Shown here in pieces: positions 18,116 through 28,188 of a stretch of DNA of 64,000 nt (its first letter is position 1; each line of letters starts with the position of its first letter). Under the pieces are notes generated by a model. That model was not told the origin of the DNA, did not search any database, and saw only the letters and a program-made list of their open reading frames with translations. Location of the stretch: positions 290,025 to 354,024 of the forward strand of contig JAIXWF010000012.1 in NCBI GenBank assembly GCA_027482185.1, in the 5' to 3' direction. Both the position numbers and the translations under genes were made by a program. Origin of the DNA: Opitutaceae bacterium (GTDB lineage: Bacteria; Verrucomicrobiota; Verrucomicrobiia; Opitutales; Opitutaceae).

Positions 18116-21100
18116 TTACTTCAAGGCTTCGATGAAGGTCAGCAAGTCGGCCATGTCCTGCACGGACATGCCGGCCTCGAGTCCTTCGGGCATCAGGCTC
18201 TTGCCGGCGGACTGGCTGCCTTTGACGTTGGCCCGCGGGATCGCGATTTCGGCCCCGCCCATGATCTTCAGCGTCAGGCTCGTCGCGTCGTCGCGGGCGA
18301 TCATGCCGGTGTAGGATTGGCCGTCTTTGGTCGTGACGTCGTAGGCCACATACTGCGGCGCGACTTCCTTGTGCGGCTCGAGGATCGCCGTCAGCAGGCC
18401 GTCGCGGCCGCGGGTTTTCACCGAAATGAGATCCGGGCCGAGCTCCATGCCCATGCCCTCCGCCTTGTGGCAAATCAGGCAGCGCGCCTGGTACTGCGCG
18501 CGGCCGCGCGCGGCATCGCCGTTCGCCGCCGCGGCCGGCTTGAATTTGGCCGCGACTTCCTCGCGCGAAGGCGGGATCACGCTCGCCAGCGCCTGTTTGG
18601 CCAACGTCGCGATCGCCGGCGTCCGGTGCCGCACCAGCGCCTGCACCTGCGACGGACTGAACAACGTCGCCGCCACCTTGCCCGCTTGCACCGCCTGCAA
18701 CAGCGCCGTCGTGCGATCCTCGCGCCCGAGCAACGCGGCCAAGGCCGCCGCCCGCGCGGGTTCGCCAAATCCGGCCCACGCCGCGAGCAACGCCGTCGTC
18801 ACTTCCGGCCGCGCGTGCGTTGCCAACGTGCGGACGGCCGCCGCCTGCACGTCCGCCGGTTGACCTGCGCCGAACGCGGCCGCCAAGGCCGCGCGGCTCT
18901 GCGCATACGCGGCCGTCGCCAAAACTTCGATCGCCGCCAGCCGCGCCGCCGCCGGCGCCGCCGCATCGGCCGCGGTCGTCGCCGCCCGCGCAAACACCGC
19001 CGCCAAGGTGCCGCCCGTGTCCGCCTGCTCGACGGAACTGCCCGCGCGCCGCAGGCCGTCGCCGAGCGCGCGCAACCACGCGGGACTCGCGCCCGGGCGG
19101 CCGACGAGCTCGAACACCGGCCGCAGCGCCTCGCCGCGCCGGCTGGCCGCGGCCGTTTCGATGAGTTTCGCGACAAAGTCCGCCGCCTTGCCCGCCGTCG
19201 CGGGATCGCGCGTCACGGCGGGAAAGACCACGGCGTTCAGCACCGCCGGCGGCGCCGACAGCAACGCCGCCGCGATCCACGTGTCGCCGGCATCGCGCAA
19301 CGCGAGCTTCACGAGCGCCGCCGCCAAGGGCGCCGGACCGCTGCCGTCCTGGGCGCTCAGGCCCGTGGGCAGGGAAAACGCCAACTGGAAACGGATCCGC
19401 GCGTCGGCGTCGTCCGCCAGCGCGGCCAACGCCGCGTGCAGCCGCGCCGAGGTTTTGCCCGCCGCGAGCAGTTTCTCCGCCGACACGATGCCGCGCTCGC
19501 GCACGCGCGGGTGCGCATCGCCGAGCGCCGCCAGCACCGCGGCTTCGTCGAGCGCACGCTGGCCGTCCAGCACGCCGAGTGCCTGGTGGCGGGCGACGGG
19601 CGACTTGGTCGTCGCAACCAATTTCGCCAGCAGCGCCGGCGCCGCCGGATCCTGGCGCTCATAGAGGAGGCGCGAAGCCGTATCGCGGTGCCAACCGTTC
19701 GGGTGCTCGAGCGTCGCGACCAAGTCCGCAGTCGGGGCGCGGCCGAGTGCGACTTGGTTCCGACGCGACCAACCCGGATGGTCCGGCACGATCCGGTAGA
19801 TGCGGCCGCGTTCGCGGCCGTTGTTCAGGTCGAGGTGCTTCTTGATCTCTTCGGGCAGGCTCCACGGATGCTCGATCACTTCGCGGTACATATCGCACAC
19901 GTGCAGCGTGCCGTCGGGTGCATTCGCGAAGTTGACGACGCGGACCCACGTGTCGCGGCTCGCCGCGAATTCCACGCCCTGCTCGTCCGCGGGGCGCCGG
20001 CCGACCAACGTCACGCCGTCGGCGGAAATCTGTTTGCGGTGCACCAATTGGCCGCCCGCGTCGCCGGTGAACGAATTGTTCACGAACTCCGGACCGTAGG
20101 CGTCGCCGCGGAAGATCATCGTGCCGGTCGCGCCGGTGAAGTAGCCGCTGACGCGCCCGCCGCCCTCGACGACGCCCTTGACCACGCCGCCGATGCGCCA
20201 ACGCGTGCGGATGATGCGCCAGGGTTCGTCAGGGCTGATGCGGAAGACCTCGGCGGCGCCGCCGTCGGCCGCGATGCTCTGGCGCGGACCGGGCAGATTG
20301 AAGAACGGGTTGCGGCCGGCATAGCGGTCGTCGAAGAGCCAATACTGCAGGTGGTCGGAATTGGAGCAACCGAACTTCCGGCCCCAGTCGTCGAAGCTCA
20401 TCCCGTATTGCGCGCCGCCCGCCTCGAAACCGAAGTCGTAGGTCTTCGGATCGAACCAGAAATCCCGCGCCGCCAATTCAGTTTCCGGCAGGTCCGGGCG
20501 CTTCGGCGAACGGATCTTGCCGCGGTTGCCGACGGAGCTCTGGACGTGGATGCGGTTGTCCTGCCCCCACTGGAAACTGTTCAGCATCGCCTGCACGTTG
20601 AGCCGCGCGAGGCCGCTGCCGAAGCCCGTGTACACCACTTCGCGGAACTCGGCGACGCCGTCGCCGTCGCGGTCCTCGAGACGCCAGATATCGGGCGTCG
20701 CGCCGACGAAGAGCCCGCCGTTGGCCCAGATCAGGCCCGTGGGCCAGGGCAGGTTGTCGGCGAACACCTTGCTCGTTTCATAGTAGCCGTCGCCGTCGCG
20801 GTCCTCGAGCACCGAGATCCGGCCGAGGTGCGGCTTATGGTCCCGCTCCTCGGAGTAATCGATCATCTCGCACACGAACATGCGGCCGTTCTCGTCGAAA
20901 CTGATCGCGATCGGATCGCGCACCTGCGGCTCGTGGGCGGCGAGCTGCAGTTTGAAGCCGCGCTTCACCTGCCACGTGCCGATCGCGTCCTTGGGCTCCA
21001 CCGGCGGATACTTGGGCAGATCCTTCGCCGGATCGACCGCGAGCGCGCCCTTCGATTCGCCGTAGGCCTGGGTGTAGGAATTGAGATGCTCGACCTTTTT

Positions 21101-21166
21101 CTCCGCCGCGAACGCCGCCGCCGCCAGTCCGCATCCCGCCGCGATGAGAGCCGTTTTGAAAGCCAT
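18116..21166 (-). CDS. PVC-type dehydrogenase-like propeller + HEAT + heme-binding CxxCH protein
   Basis: ISFDENGRMFVCEMIDYSEERDHKPHLGRISVLEDRDGDG propeller; CLICHK heme motif; C-terminal MPEGLEAGMSVQDMADLLTFIEAL. Confidence 0.9.
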   Translation of the reverse strand: MAFKTALIAAGCGLAAAAFAAEKKVEHLNSYTQAYGESKGALAVDPAKDLPKYPPVEPKDAIGTWQVKRGFKLQLAAHEPQVRDPIAISFDENGRMFVCEMIDYSEERDHKPHLGRISVLEDRDGDGYYETSKVFADNLPWPTGLIWANGGLFVGATPDIWRLEDRDGDGVAEFREVVYTGFGSGLARLNVQAMLNSFQWGQDNRIHVQSSVGNRGKIRSPKRPDLPETELAARDFWFDPKTYDFGFEAGGAQYGMSFDDWGRKFGCSNSDHLQYWLFDDRYAGRNPFFNLPGPRQSIAADGGAAEVFRISPDEPWRIIRTRWRIGGVVKGVVEGGGRVSGYFTGATGTMIFRGDAYGPEFVNNSFTGDAGGQLVHRKQISADGVTLVGRRPADEQGVEFAASRDTWVRVVNFANAPDGTLHVCDMYREVIEHPWSLPEEIKKHLDLNNGRERGRIYRIVPDHPGWSRRNQVALGRAPTADLVATLEHPNGWHRDTASRLLYERQDPAAPALLAKLVATTKSPVARHQALGVLDGQRALDEAAVLAALGDAHPRVRERGIVSAEKLLAAGKTSARLHAALAALADDADARIRFQLAFSLPTGLSAQDGSGPAPLAAALVKLALRDAGDTWIAAALLSAPPAVLNAVVFPAVTRDPATAGKAADFVAKLIETAAASRRGEALRPVFELVGRPGASPAWLRALGDGLRRAGSSVEQADTGGTLAAVFARAATTAADAAAPAAARLAAIEVLATAAYAQSRAALAAAFGAGQPADVQAAAVRTLATHARPEVTTALLAAWAGFGEPARAAALAALLGREDRTTALLQAVQAGKVAATLFSPSQVQALVRHRTPAIATLAKQALASVIPPSREEVAAKFKPAAAANGDAARGRAQYQARCLICHKAEGMGMELGPDLISVKTRGRDGLLTAILEPHKEVAPQYVAYDVTTKDGQSYTGMIARDDATSLTLKIMGGAEIAIPRANVKGSQSAGKSLMPEGLEAGMSVQDMADLLTFIEALK

Positions 21167-21221
21167 GGCGGCAACTTGGTAACTCATCGGTTACCCGTCA
21201 ACTCCGCCGCGGCCGCGGCCC

Positions 21222-24200
21222 TCACGGCAGCGCGAACGCGACCTCGCCGGCCAGCCGCACCGCCGCCGGCAGCGGATCCGCCGGCAACTGGAGGACGATG
21301 GTGTTCGTCCCGGCGCGCACCTTGGCGGCGAACTCCGGGCCCGAGCGGACCTTCTCGCCGTTGACCCAAGCGGCGACGGCGGTACCGGCGAGGCGGAAGA
21401 CGGTTTCGCCGGCCTTGGCGGCCTCGAACTGCGTCGCCGCGAACAAGCCGCGGCTGTTGCCGCGGTTGGGATAGGCCGCCTCGATCAGGTCGCGGGAAAC
21501 GCTGCCGTTCACGAGCGAAACGACGGGCACCCACGACTCGAGCGTCGGGTCGCCCTGGATCACGCGTTCGACCCCGAGATGCTGGTTGGCGCTGACCACG
21601 AGATAGAGTTTCCACCCGCGGGCCACCCCGCCCTTGCCGGCGTCGTAATCGCCGGGTTTGCCGAGCTGGGACAGGAACTTGAAGAGATCGGCGCGTTCCT
21701 CGGGCACGAGGCCGTCGATCAGGCCGGCGGGCATCAGCGAGCCCACGCTCGCGCGGCGCGCAATCGACGCCGCGGGGATGGAGACTTCCTGGTTGGCCGC
21801 GTCGCGCAACAGCACCTCGGTGCCGGTCTCGCGCACGATCATGCCGTTCAATTCGCGGCCGTCCTTCGTCGCGATCATGACGGAGTGGTAGCCTTCCTTG
21901 ATCTTCGCGTTGGGGTACAGCAGCGACTCGACGAGGTAGTCCGAGGGCGCGCTGGCGCCGATGCTGGTGAGATCGGGCCCGAGCTTGCCGCCCGCACCGC
22001 CGATGGCGTGGCAGGCAACGCAGGCGAGTTCGGTGCGCCGGTAGATGCGTTCGCCGCGCGCCGCGTCGCCCTGCGCCAGCGCGTCGCGGGCGAGCTGCTG
22101 CAATTCGGCCGGCGACAGCTGCGTATCCGAAAGCGTGAGACCCGCCAATTTCACCAGCACGGGCACGAGGGCCTGGTGCTGCGTGCCTTCGCGCGCCGGA
22201 CGCAGACCCGCGCGGGCGACCTCCTTCGGCAGACCGGCGGCCGGCAAATCGGCCGCCAGCCGCGCGCTCACGCCGCGCACGCTGAGCAAAGCACGCCACA
22301 GCGCCTGCGCCGCGGCTTCGTCGGTCGTCGCCTGCAACACCGCCACAATCTCGGGCGCCGCCGTCGGCAATTCCAGCGCCGCCAGCACCACCACGGCCTC
22401 GCGCCGCGCCGCCGGCAGCGTTGCCGTGCGGGCCAATTGCTTCAGCGCCGCAATGGTCGGCGCGCCGCCGAGGTCGCGCAGCGCCGCGAACGCCGCGGTC
22501 CGCACCGCCGCCTTCGTGTCCGCCCCGCCGGCGAGTTCGAGCAACGCGGGCCGCACCGCCCCGAGTTTCCAGGCGCCGGCGACGCCGAGCGCCGCCAATT
22601 GGATCTTCTCGTCCGCCGACCGCAGCCACGGCGCGATGCCGGCCAGATCGCCGGTCGGCCGCGTCGCGCGCAGCCGGGCCGCCGCCGCCAGCGCCTCGAG
22701 CGCGCGGCCGACCACCGGCTCCGCCAGACCGCCCTTGAGCGCCGTATCGAGGAGCAACCGCAGTTCCGGCGGGCCGCCGGCCGCGCCGATCAATTCGATC
22801 CACGGGCCGCTGCCATCGCGGGCCAGGCCGCGCGCCGCCAGCAATTGCCCGAGCACCTCGCTCGCACGCGCCGGCTCGACCGCCTTCAGGGCAAACTCGA
22901 GCTGCTTCTCCCGGCCCTCCGTCTTCCATGCGCCCGATTTCACGGCCGCGATCCACGGATCGGTCAGTTCGTTGAGCGTGAGCCACACTGCGTAGTCGAG
23001 ATACACATCCATCGGACGCTCCAGCACGCCGAGGGCGAGTTCGGCGGCCCGCGCCGTGCCGAGGCGCCCGAGCGCGCGCACGGCCTCGAGCCGAACCCGC
23101 GGGTGCGGATCCGCCACGAGCCGCTCCAGCGCCGCTGCGGCGTCCGCGGGAGCAAGCGCGCGCACCGCCGCGGCGCGCACGCGGGCGTCCTTGGCGGCGA
23201 GCAATTCGGCGACCAGGCCGGCCGGCACGGCATTGAAAGTCTGATACAGCCAAAGGGCGTTGAGCCGGGCGCGTTCGTACGTGCGCGGCAGCGCTGCGAA
23301 CCAGCGGTCCAGTTCCGGCCGCACGGCCGCCGCCCCGCGTTCGGTCAGGAGGCGGCGCGACTGTTCGGCGACATAGCCTGCCGGCGAGAGCACGCCCTGC
23401 AGGAGTTCGGCGGTCGTCCGCGCGGCCAGATCCGTGCGGGGCGCCGCTCTTTTTCCGACCGGCGCGATGCGCCAGATGCGGCCGTGGGCCTTGTCGCGGC
23501 GCGGATCGCGGAAATCGACCTCGCCGTGCTGGATGATCGGGTTGCTCCAGTCCGCGATGTAGAGCGCGCCGTCGGGCCCCATGCGCAGGTCGATCGGGCG
23601 GAACGTCGACGTCGTCGTGCGGATGATGTCCGGCATTTCCTTGGTCACGTAGCCGGAGCCCTGCTCGGTGATCTTGAATCGCACGATACGGTGCGCGCGG
23701 AAATCCGCCGTCACCATGTCGCCCTGCCAATCGGCGGGAAACAACGGGCTGCGCACGATCTCGAGGCCGCAGAATTTCGGATACGTGCCCGGGCTCACGC
23801 TCTCGAGTTGGCGGCGCGCCGGCGCGAGGGTGCGGAAGGTCGCGCCGAGGACGCCCCAGTTGATGCCCTGGAAGCCGGCGCCGTCGGTCATGAACGACTG
23901 GCCGTAGTCGTCGAACTGGTGGCCCCAGCCGTTGATCAGGCCGCGGAACAGGATCTCCATCCGCTGGTCGCGCGGGTCGAAACGGAAAATGCCGCCCGCC
24001 TTGAGCCGAACCACGCCGTGGGGCGTCTCCGTATCCGTGCGCGTGTACACGGACTGGTTGAAATTCAGCCGGCCGTCCGGGCCCCAGCGCAACGTGTGCA
24101 GGTTGTGGTGCGTGTCCTCGGTGCCGAAGCCGCTCAGCACCGTCGTGCGCAGGTCGGATTTCCCATCGCCGTCCGTGTCCTTGAAATGGATGAGCTCCGT

Positions 24201-25520
24201 GCTCTGCGCGACGTAGGCGCCGCCGTCGCCGACTTCGATGCCGGTCGGAATGAGCAGGCCGTCGGCAAACACCGTCGCCTTGTCCGCCCGGCCCGCGCCG
24301 GTCGTGTCCTCGAGGACGATGATCTTGTCCGTCGCCGCCTGCCCCGGCTCGATCTGCGGATACAGTTCCGAGCTCACGACCCAGAGGCGGCCGCGGGCGT
24401 CGAAGTTCATCTGGATCGGTTTGTTCAGCATCGGGTTCTCGGCCCACAGCGTGACCTCGAAACCCTCGGCGACCTCGAATTGCGGGTGCGGCTGCGGCGT
24501 GAACTTGGCGCCGACGTTGCCGATGCGGCGCGGGATCTCGGGCACGTTGACCAACTGCAGGCCGCGCAGCTGCGCGATGCGCTGTTCCTCGCGGGCAATC
24601 GCCTCGTCGAATTGCAGGACCTCGGCCGCGTTCTTGCCCTGCTCGCGTTTCCGGAAGCCGAAAATGTACGCCATATTGGCCGGACGGGACCGGTGGAAAT
24701 ACCATTCGTTCTTCAGCACGATCGCGCGGCGCAGCGCCTCGGTCTGCGTGCTCGTGCGCCACGGCCCCGGCTTCCCCGCACCGAAGAGCGAATCCTCCAA
24801 CGTCTCCGCGATCGCCCGGTAGCCCGCCGGCGTCGGATGGATGCCGTTGGCCGTGAGCGGGGCGGCGCCGGCCGCGGACGCCCGCGCCTTCAGCAATTCG
24901 AAGAGCGGCACGACGGTCGCGCGGCGCTCGGCGGCGAGTTCGGCCACGGTGCGCGCATAGGCGGCGATCTCGGTGTTGCGCGCCGCGGCAGCGGGCCACG
25001 GGGCCCCGAGGGATTCCTGCGGCAACGGCGTCAGCAGCACCAGCCGCACGCCGGGCGAAACGCGGTTCAGCGTGTCGAGCAGGCGGCCGTAGTCGGCCTT
25101 GAACTTCGCGAGGCCGGCCTCGCCGTCGAACGAACTCGCCATGCCGTAGCCGAGAAACGCCACCGTCGGTTTCGTTTCCTCGATCTGCTTCACGAGATTC
25201 TGCCAGCCCTCGTCGGCCGGCTCGCGGCCCGCCTGCAGCAGGCTGAGGCCGAAACGCGAATCGCCCGCGGGTGTGTCCGCACTCCACCCGAGATTGCGGA
25301 ACGTCACCGCGCGGTCCGGGAACCGCGCCGTGAGCATCAGCTCGATCCAACCCTGCTGCTGCTCGCGCTCGACGACGGTGTCGCCGAGGAACACCACGCG
25401 GTCGCCCGCCCGCAATTCGAACGGCGCCGCGGTCTCGGCCGCACGCATCGCGGGCATAGCAGCCGCGACCAACGCAGCCAGCAGGAACGACAGAACCGGG
25501 GGCAATCGGAGGGAAAGCAT
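21222..25520 (-). CDS. SGNH/GDSL hydrolase + PVC-type propeller + HEAT + heme-binding CxxCH protein
   Basis: VVFLGDTVVEREQQQGWIELML SGNH block, EDTTGAGRADKATVFADGL propeller, CVACHAIGG heme motif, SLMPAGLIDGLVPEERADLFKFLSQLG. Confidence 0.9.
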   Translation of the reverse strand: MLSLRLPPVLSFLLAALVAAAMPAMRAAETAAPFELRAGDRVVFLGDTVVEREQQQGWIELMLTARFPDRAVTFRNLGWSADTPAGDSRFGLSLLQAGREPADEGWQNLVKQIEETKPTVAFLGYGMASSFDGEAGLAKFKADYGRLLDTLNRVSPGVRLVLLTPLPQESLGAPWPAAAARNTEIAAYARTVAELAAERRATVVPLFELLKARASAAGAAPLTANGIHPTPAGYRAIAETLEDSLFGAGKPGPWRTSTQTEALRRAIVLKNEWYFHRSRPANMAYIFGFRKREQGKNAAEVLQFDEAIAREEQRIAQLRGLQLVNVPEIPRRIGNVGAKFTPQPHPQFEVAEGFEVTLWAENPMLNKPIQMNFDARGRLWVVSSELYPQIEPGQAATDKIIVLEDTTGAGRADKATVFADGLLIPTGIEVGDGGAYVAQSTELIHFKDTDGDGKSDLRTTVLSGFGTEDTHHNLHTLRWGPDGRLNFNQSVYTRTDTETPHGVVRLKAGGIFRFDPRDQRMEILFRGLINGWGHQFDDYGQSFMTDGAGFQGINWGVLGATFRTLAPARRQLESVSPGTYPKFCGLEIVRSPLFPADWQGDMVTADFRAHRIVRFKITEQGSGYVTKEMPDIIRTTTSTFRPIDLRMGPDGALYIADWSNPIIQHGEVDFRDPRRDKAHGRIWRIAPVGKRAAPRTDLAARTTAELLQGVLSPAGYVAEQSRRLLTERGAAAVRPELDRWFAALPRTYERARLNALWLYQTFNAVPAGLVAELLAAKDARVRAAAVRALAPADAAAALERLVADPHPRVRLEAVRALGRLGTARAAELALGVLERPMDVYLDYAVWLTLNELTDPWIAAVKSGAWKTEGREKQLEFALKAVEPARASEVLGQLLAARGLARDGSGPWIELIGAAGGPPELRLLLDTALKGGLAEPVVGRALEALAAAARLRATRPTGDLAGIAPWLRSADEKIQLAALGVAGAWKLGAVRPALLELAGGADTKAAVRTAAFAALRDLGGAPTIAALKQLARTATLPAARREAVVVLAALELPTAAPEIVAVLQATTDEAAAQALWRALLSVRGVSARLAADLPAAGLPKEVARAGLRPAREGTQHQALVPVLVKLAGLTLSDTQLSPAELQQLARDALAQGDAARGERIYRRTELACVACHAIGGAGGKLGPDLTSIGASAPSDYLVESLLYPNAKIKEGYHSVMIATKDGRELNGMIVRETGTEVLLRDAANQEVSIPAASIARRASVGSLMPAGLIDGLVPEERADLFKFLSQLGKPGDYDAGKGGVARGWKLYLVVSANQHLGVERVIQGDPTLESWVPVVSLVNGSVSRDLIEAAYPNRGNSRGLFAATQFEAAKAGETVFRLAGTAVAAWVNGEKVRSGPEFAAKVRAGTNTIVLQLPADPLPAAVRLAGEVAFALP

Positions 25521-25608
25521 GACGATGGCGAAGAGGGGAAGCGGAGAACTTGCGGTTCGTCGGCACGATGGGAAGCCCCGACTGCGCCGCGGCCTTCCGA
25601 TTTCACCC

Positions 25609-25710
25609 GTAGGGGCGCGCCTCGTGCGCGCCCTCCGGCCCGCCACGCGCGCCCTCCGCCCCACGATCGCCCCCGCGCCGCCTTCGGGCGCGGTCGAGCC
25701 GCGCCCCTAC
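25609..25710. repeat. REPIN-like pair of inverted GTAG-headed REPs
   Basis: GTAGGGGCGCGCCTCGTGCGCGCCC ... GGGCGCGGTCGAGCCGCGCCCCTAC. Confidence 0.85.
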
Positions 25711-25836
25711 GCGGATGAAAAGCCCGCGCGTTTTCCGGCCGCGGACCGAGTTTCGGTTTGCGGTGCCGAGGTAACCGCCTAGTCACTTGCGGACCCGGCC
25801 TTTCCCCTGCGGCCGTCCCCGGAAAACCTTTCTTCT

Positions 25837-27231
25837 ATGCCCAGCCTGTTCACCCGTCTGCTCGTCCTCGGCTCCGTTTCCCTGCTCGCGCTCGCGGCCC
25901 GCGCCGCCCAGCCGCCGGCCGGCTTCACCGCTCTCTTCAACGGCCGCGACCTGTCCGGCTGGCGCGGCGGCACGACTTACGATCACCGCAAGCTCCTCGA
26001 GTTGCCCGCGGCCGAACGCGCCGCCCTGATCGCCAAGTGGACCGCCAGTCTCACCGAGGTGAAAGACGGCCAACCGCACTGGCGCGCCGAGGGCGGCGTG
26101 CTCGTCAACGACGGCCTCGGCGGCTACGCGACCACCGAAAAGGACTACGGCGATTTCGAGCTGCAGCTGGAATACAAGATCGCCAAAGGCGCCGACTCCG
26201 GCGTCTACCTGCGCGGCGTGCCCCAGGTCCAGATCTGGGACACCGCGATTCCCGACACCAAGGACATCGGCTACGCCAAGGGCTCCGGCGGCCTCTGGAA
26301 CAACCCCAAGGGCACGCCCGGCCGCGATCCGCTCGTCAAAGCCGACAAGCCCGTCGGCGAATGGAATCACCTCCGCGTGGTCATGGTCGGCAGCCGCGTC
26401 AGCGTTTGGCTCAACCAAAAGACCGTCGTCGACCACGTCGTCCTCGAAAACTACTACGACAAGAACGACAAGAAGCTGAAGCCCGCCGAACGCCGCCCCG
26501 TGCCCGCCCGCGGCCCGATCCAACTTCAAACCCACGGCGGCGCGACGCATTGGCGGAATATCAACATCCGCGAACTCGGCACCGACGAAGCCAACCGCTG
26601 GCTCGCCGACCGCGGCCAAGCCGGCTTCAAGCCCATCTTCGACGGCAAATCGCTCGCCGGTTGGGTCATCGAGGAAAAGGCCCCGGTGAAGACCCCGGCC
26701 GATGTCATGGACATCAAAGACGGCACCCTCGTCTGGCGTGCCGGCCGCGGCGGCACCCCGTATTGGAACCAGGAACTCGGCGACTTCCAGGCCCGCCTCT
26801 TTTTCAAGCTGCCCCCCGGCGGCAACAACGGCCTCGCCATCCGCTACCCCGGCAAGGGCAACACCGCCTACGACGGCATGACCGAGCTGCAGATCATCGA
26901 CGAAAACTACTACGGCGCGCGCAAGCAGCCGGACAAGAAACTCGATCCGCGCCAGCAGCACGGTTCGGTCTACGGCATGGTCGCGGCGTTCACCGGTTAC
27001 CAACGCCCGATCGGCGAATGGAATTTCGAGGAGGTCACCGTCAAGGGCTCGACGATCCGCGTCGAACTCAACGGCACCGTCATCCTCGAAACCGACCTGA
27101 GCCAGGTCGATCTGGCCACCGTGATGGACAAGAAGACGCACCCCGGCAAAGACCGCACCCGCGGTTTCTTCGGCCTCGCCGGCCACACGGATCCGGTGCA
27201 ATTCAAGGATCTCGCGATCAAGGAACTCTGA
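25837..27231 (+). CDS. tandem DUF1080 (3-keto-disaccharide hydrolase family) protein
   Basis: FTALFNGRDLSGW and FKPIFDGKSLAGW motifs; signal peptide. Confidence 0.92.
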   Translation: MPSLFTRLLVLGSVSLLALAARAAQPPAGFTALFNGRDLSGWRGGTTYDHRKLLELPAAERAALIAKWTASLTEVKDGQPHWRAEGGVLVNDGLGGYATTEKDYGDFELQLEYKIAKGADSGVYLRGVPQVQIWDTAIPDTKDIGYAKGSGGLWNNPKGTPGRDPLVKADKPVGEWNHLRVVMVGSRVSVWLNQKTVVDHVVLENYYDKNDKKLKPAERRPVPARGPIQLQTHGGATHWRNINIRELGTDEANRWLADRGQAGFKPIFDGKSLAGWVIEEKAPVKTPADVMDIKDGTLVWRAGRGGTPYWNQELGDFQARLFFKLPPGGNNGLAIRYPGKGNTAYDGMTELQIIDENYYGARKQPDKKLDPRQQHGSVYGMVAAFTGYQRPIGEWNFEEVTVKGSTIRVELNGTVILETDLSQVDLATVMDKKTHPGKDRTRGFFGLAGHTDPVQFKDLAIKEL

Positions 27232-27236
27232 GCCCC

Positions 27237-28145
27237 ATGCACCGCCGCACGTTTCTCCGTTCGTCCGCCGTTCTCGCCGCCGCCGGCGCCGTGTCGCTCC
27301 GCGCCGCCGACGGCGCCGCCCCGGCCCGCAAGCTGAAGAAGGGCTTCATGTACTCCACGCTCAACAGCCCCACGGCTAAGAACCTGAGCGTCGACGAAAA
27401 GTTCAAGCTGCTCCGCGCCGCCGGATTCCACGGCGTCGAGGTCATGAGCGCCATGAACCAGACCGAGGTCCTCGCCGCCCGCGACGCCCACGGTCTCGAA
27501 ATTCCGAGCGTCGTCATCAGCACGCACTGGGCGAAGCCCCTTACCCACCCCAGCGTCTCCGAACGCCAGGTCGGGCTCGACGGCCTGCTCCACGGCCTGC
27601 GCGACGCCAAGGCCTACGGCGCCAAGTCCGTCCTCCTCGTGCCCGGCGTCGTCAACAAGGACGTCGCCTACGCCGACGCCTACGCCCGCTCCGTCGCCGA
27701 GATCCGCAAGGCCGTGCCGCTCGCCGAAGAACTCGGCGTCGCCATCGCGATCGAGAACGTCTGGAACAGTTTCCTCCTCAGCCCGCTCGAGGCCGCCGCC
27801 TACGTCGACCAATTCAAGTCGCCGTTCGTGCGCTGGCACTTCGACGTCGGCAACATCGTCAACAGCGGCTGGCCCCAGCATTGGATCGACGTCCTCGGCG
27901 CCCGCATCGCCGCCGTCCACGTGAAGGAATTCAGCCGCAAGCTCGCTTCCGAAAAAGGCGCCCGCGCCGGTTTCCAGGCCGACCTCATGACCGGCGACAG
28001 CGATTGGCCCAGCGTCATGGCCGCCCTCGACCGCGCCAAGTACGCCGGCTGGATGATCACGGAACAATACCGTTCCCCCAATCTCACCGACGAACAGTAC
28101 CTCGCCGAAATCTCCGGCAAACTCGACCGCATCCTCGCGCTCTGA
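27237..28145 (+). CDS. Tat-exported sugar phosphate isomerase/epimerase (xylose isomerase-like TIM barrel)
   Basis: MHRRTFLRSSAVLAAAG Tat signal; AIENVWNSFLLSPLEAAAYVDQF...WHFDVGNIVNSG. Confidence 0.9.
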   Translation: MHRRTFLRSSAVLAAAGAVSLRAADGAAPARKLKKGFMYSTLNSPTAKNLSVDEKFKLLRAAGFHGVEVMSAMNQTEVLAARDAHGLEIPSVVISTHWAKPLTHPSVSERQVGLDGLLHGLRDAKAYGAKSVLLVPGVVNKDVAYADAYARSVAEIRKAVPLAEELGVAIAIENVWNSFLLSPLEAAAYVDQFKSPFVRWHFDVGNIVNSGWPQHWIDVLGARIAAVHVKEFSRKLASEKGARAGFQADLMTGDSDWPSVMAALDRAKYAGWMITEQYRSPNLTDEQYLAEISGKLDRILAL

Positions 28146-28188
28146 CCGCGATTCCCGTTTTCCGATTTTCCACTTTTCTTCTTTTCCT

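Noticed and set aside
21579-25718. 1379-aa plus-strand ORF
   Set aside because: Shadow of the SGNH/PVC-type protein on the minus strand, which has clear domain motifs
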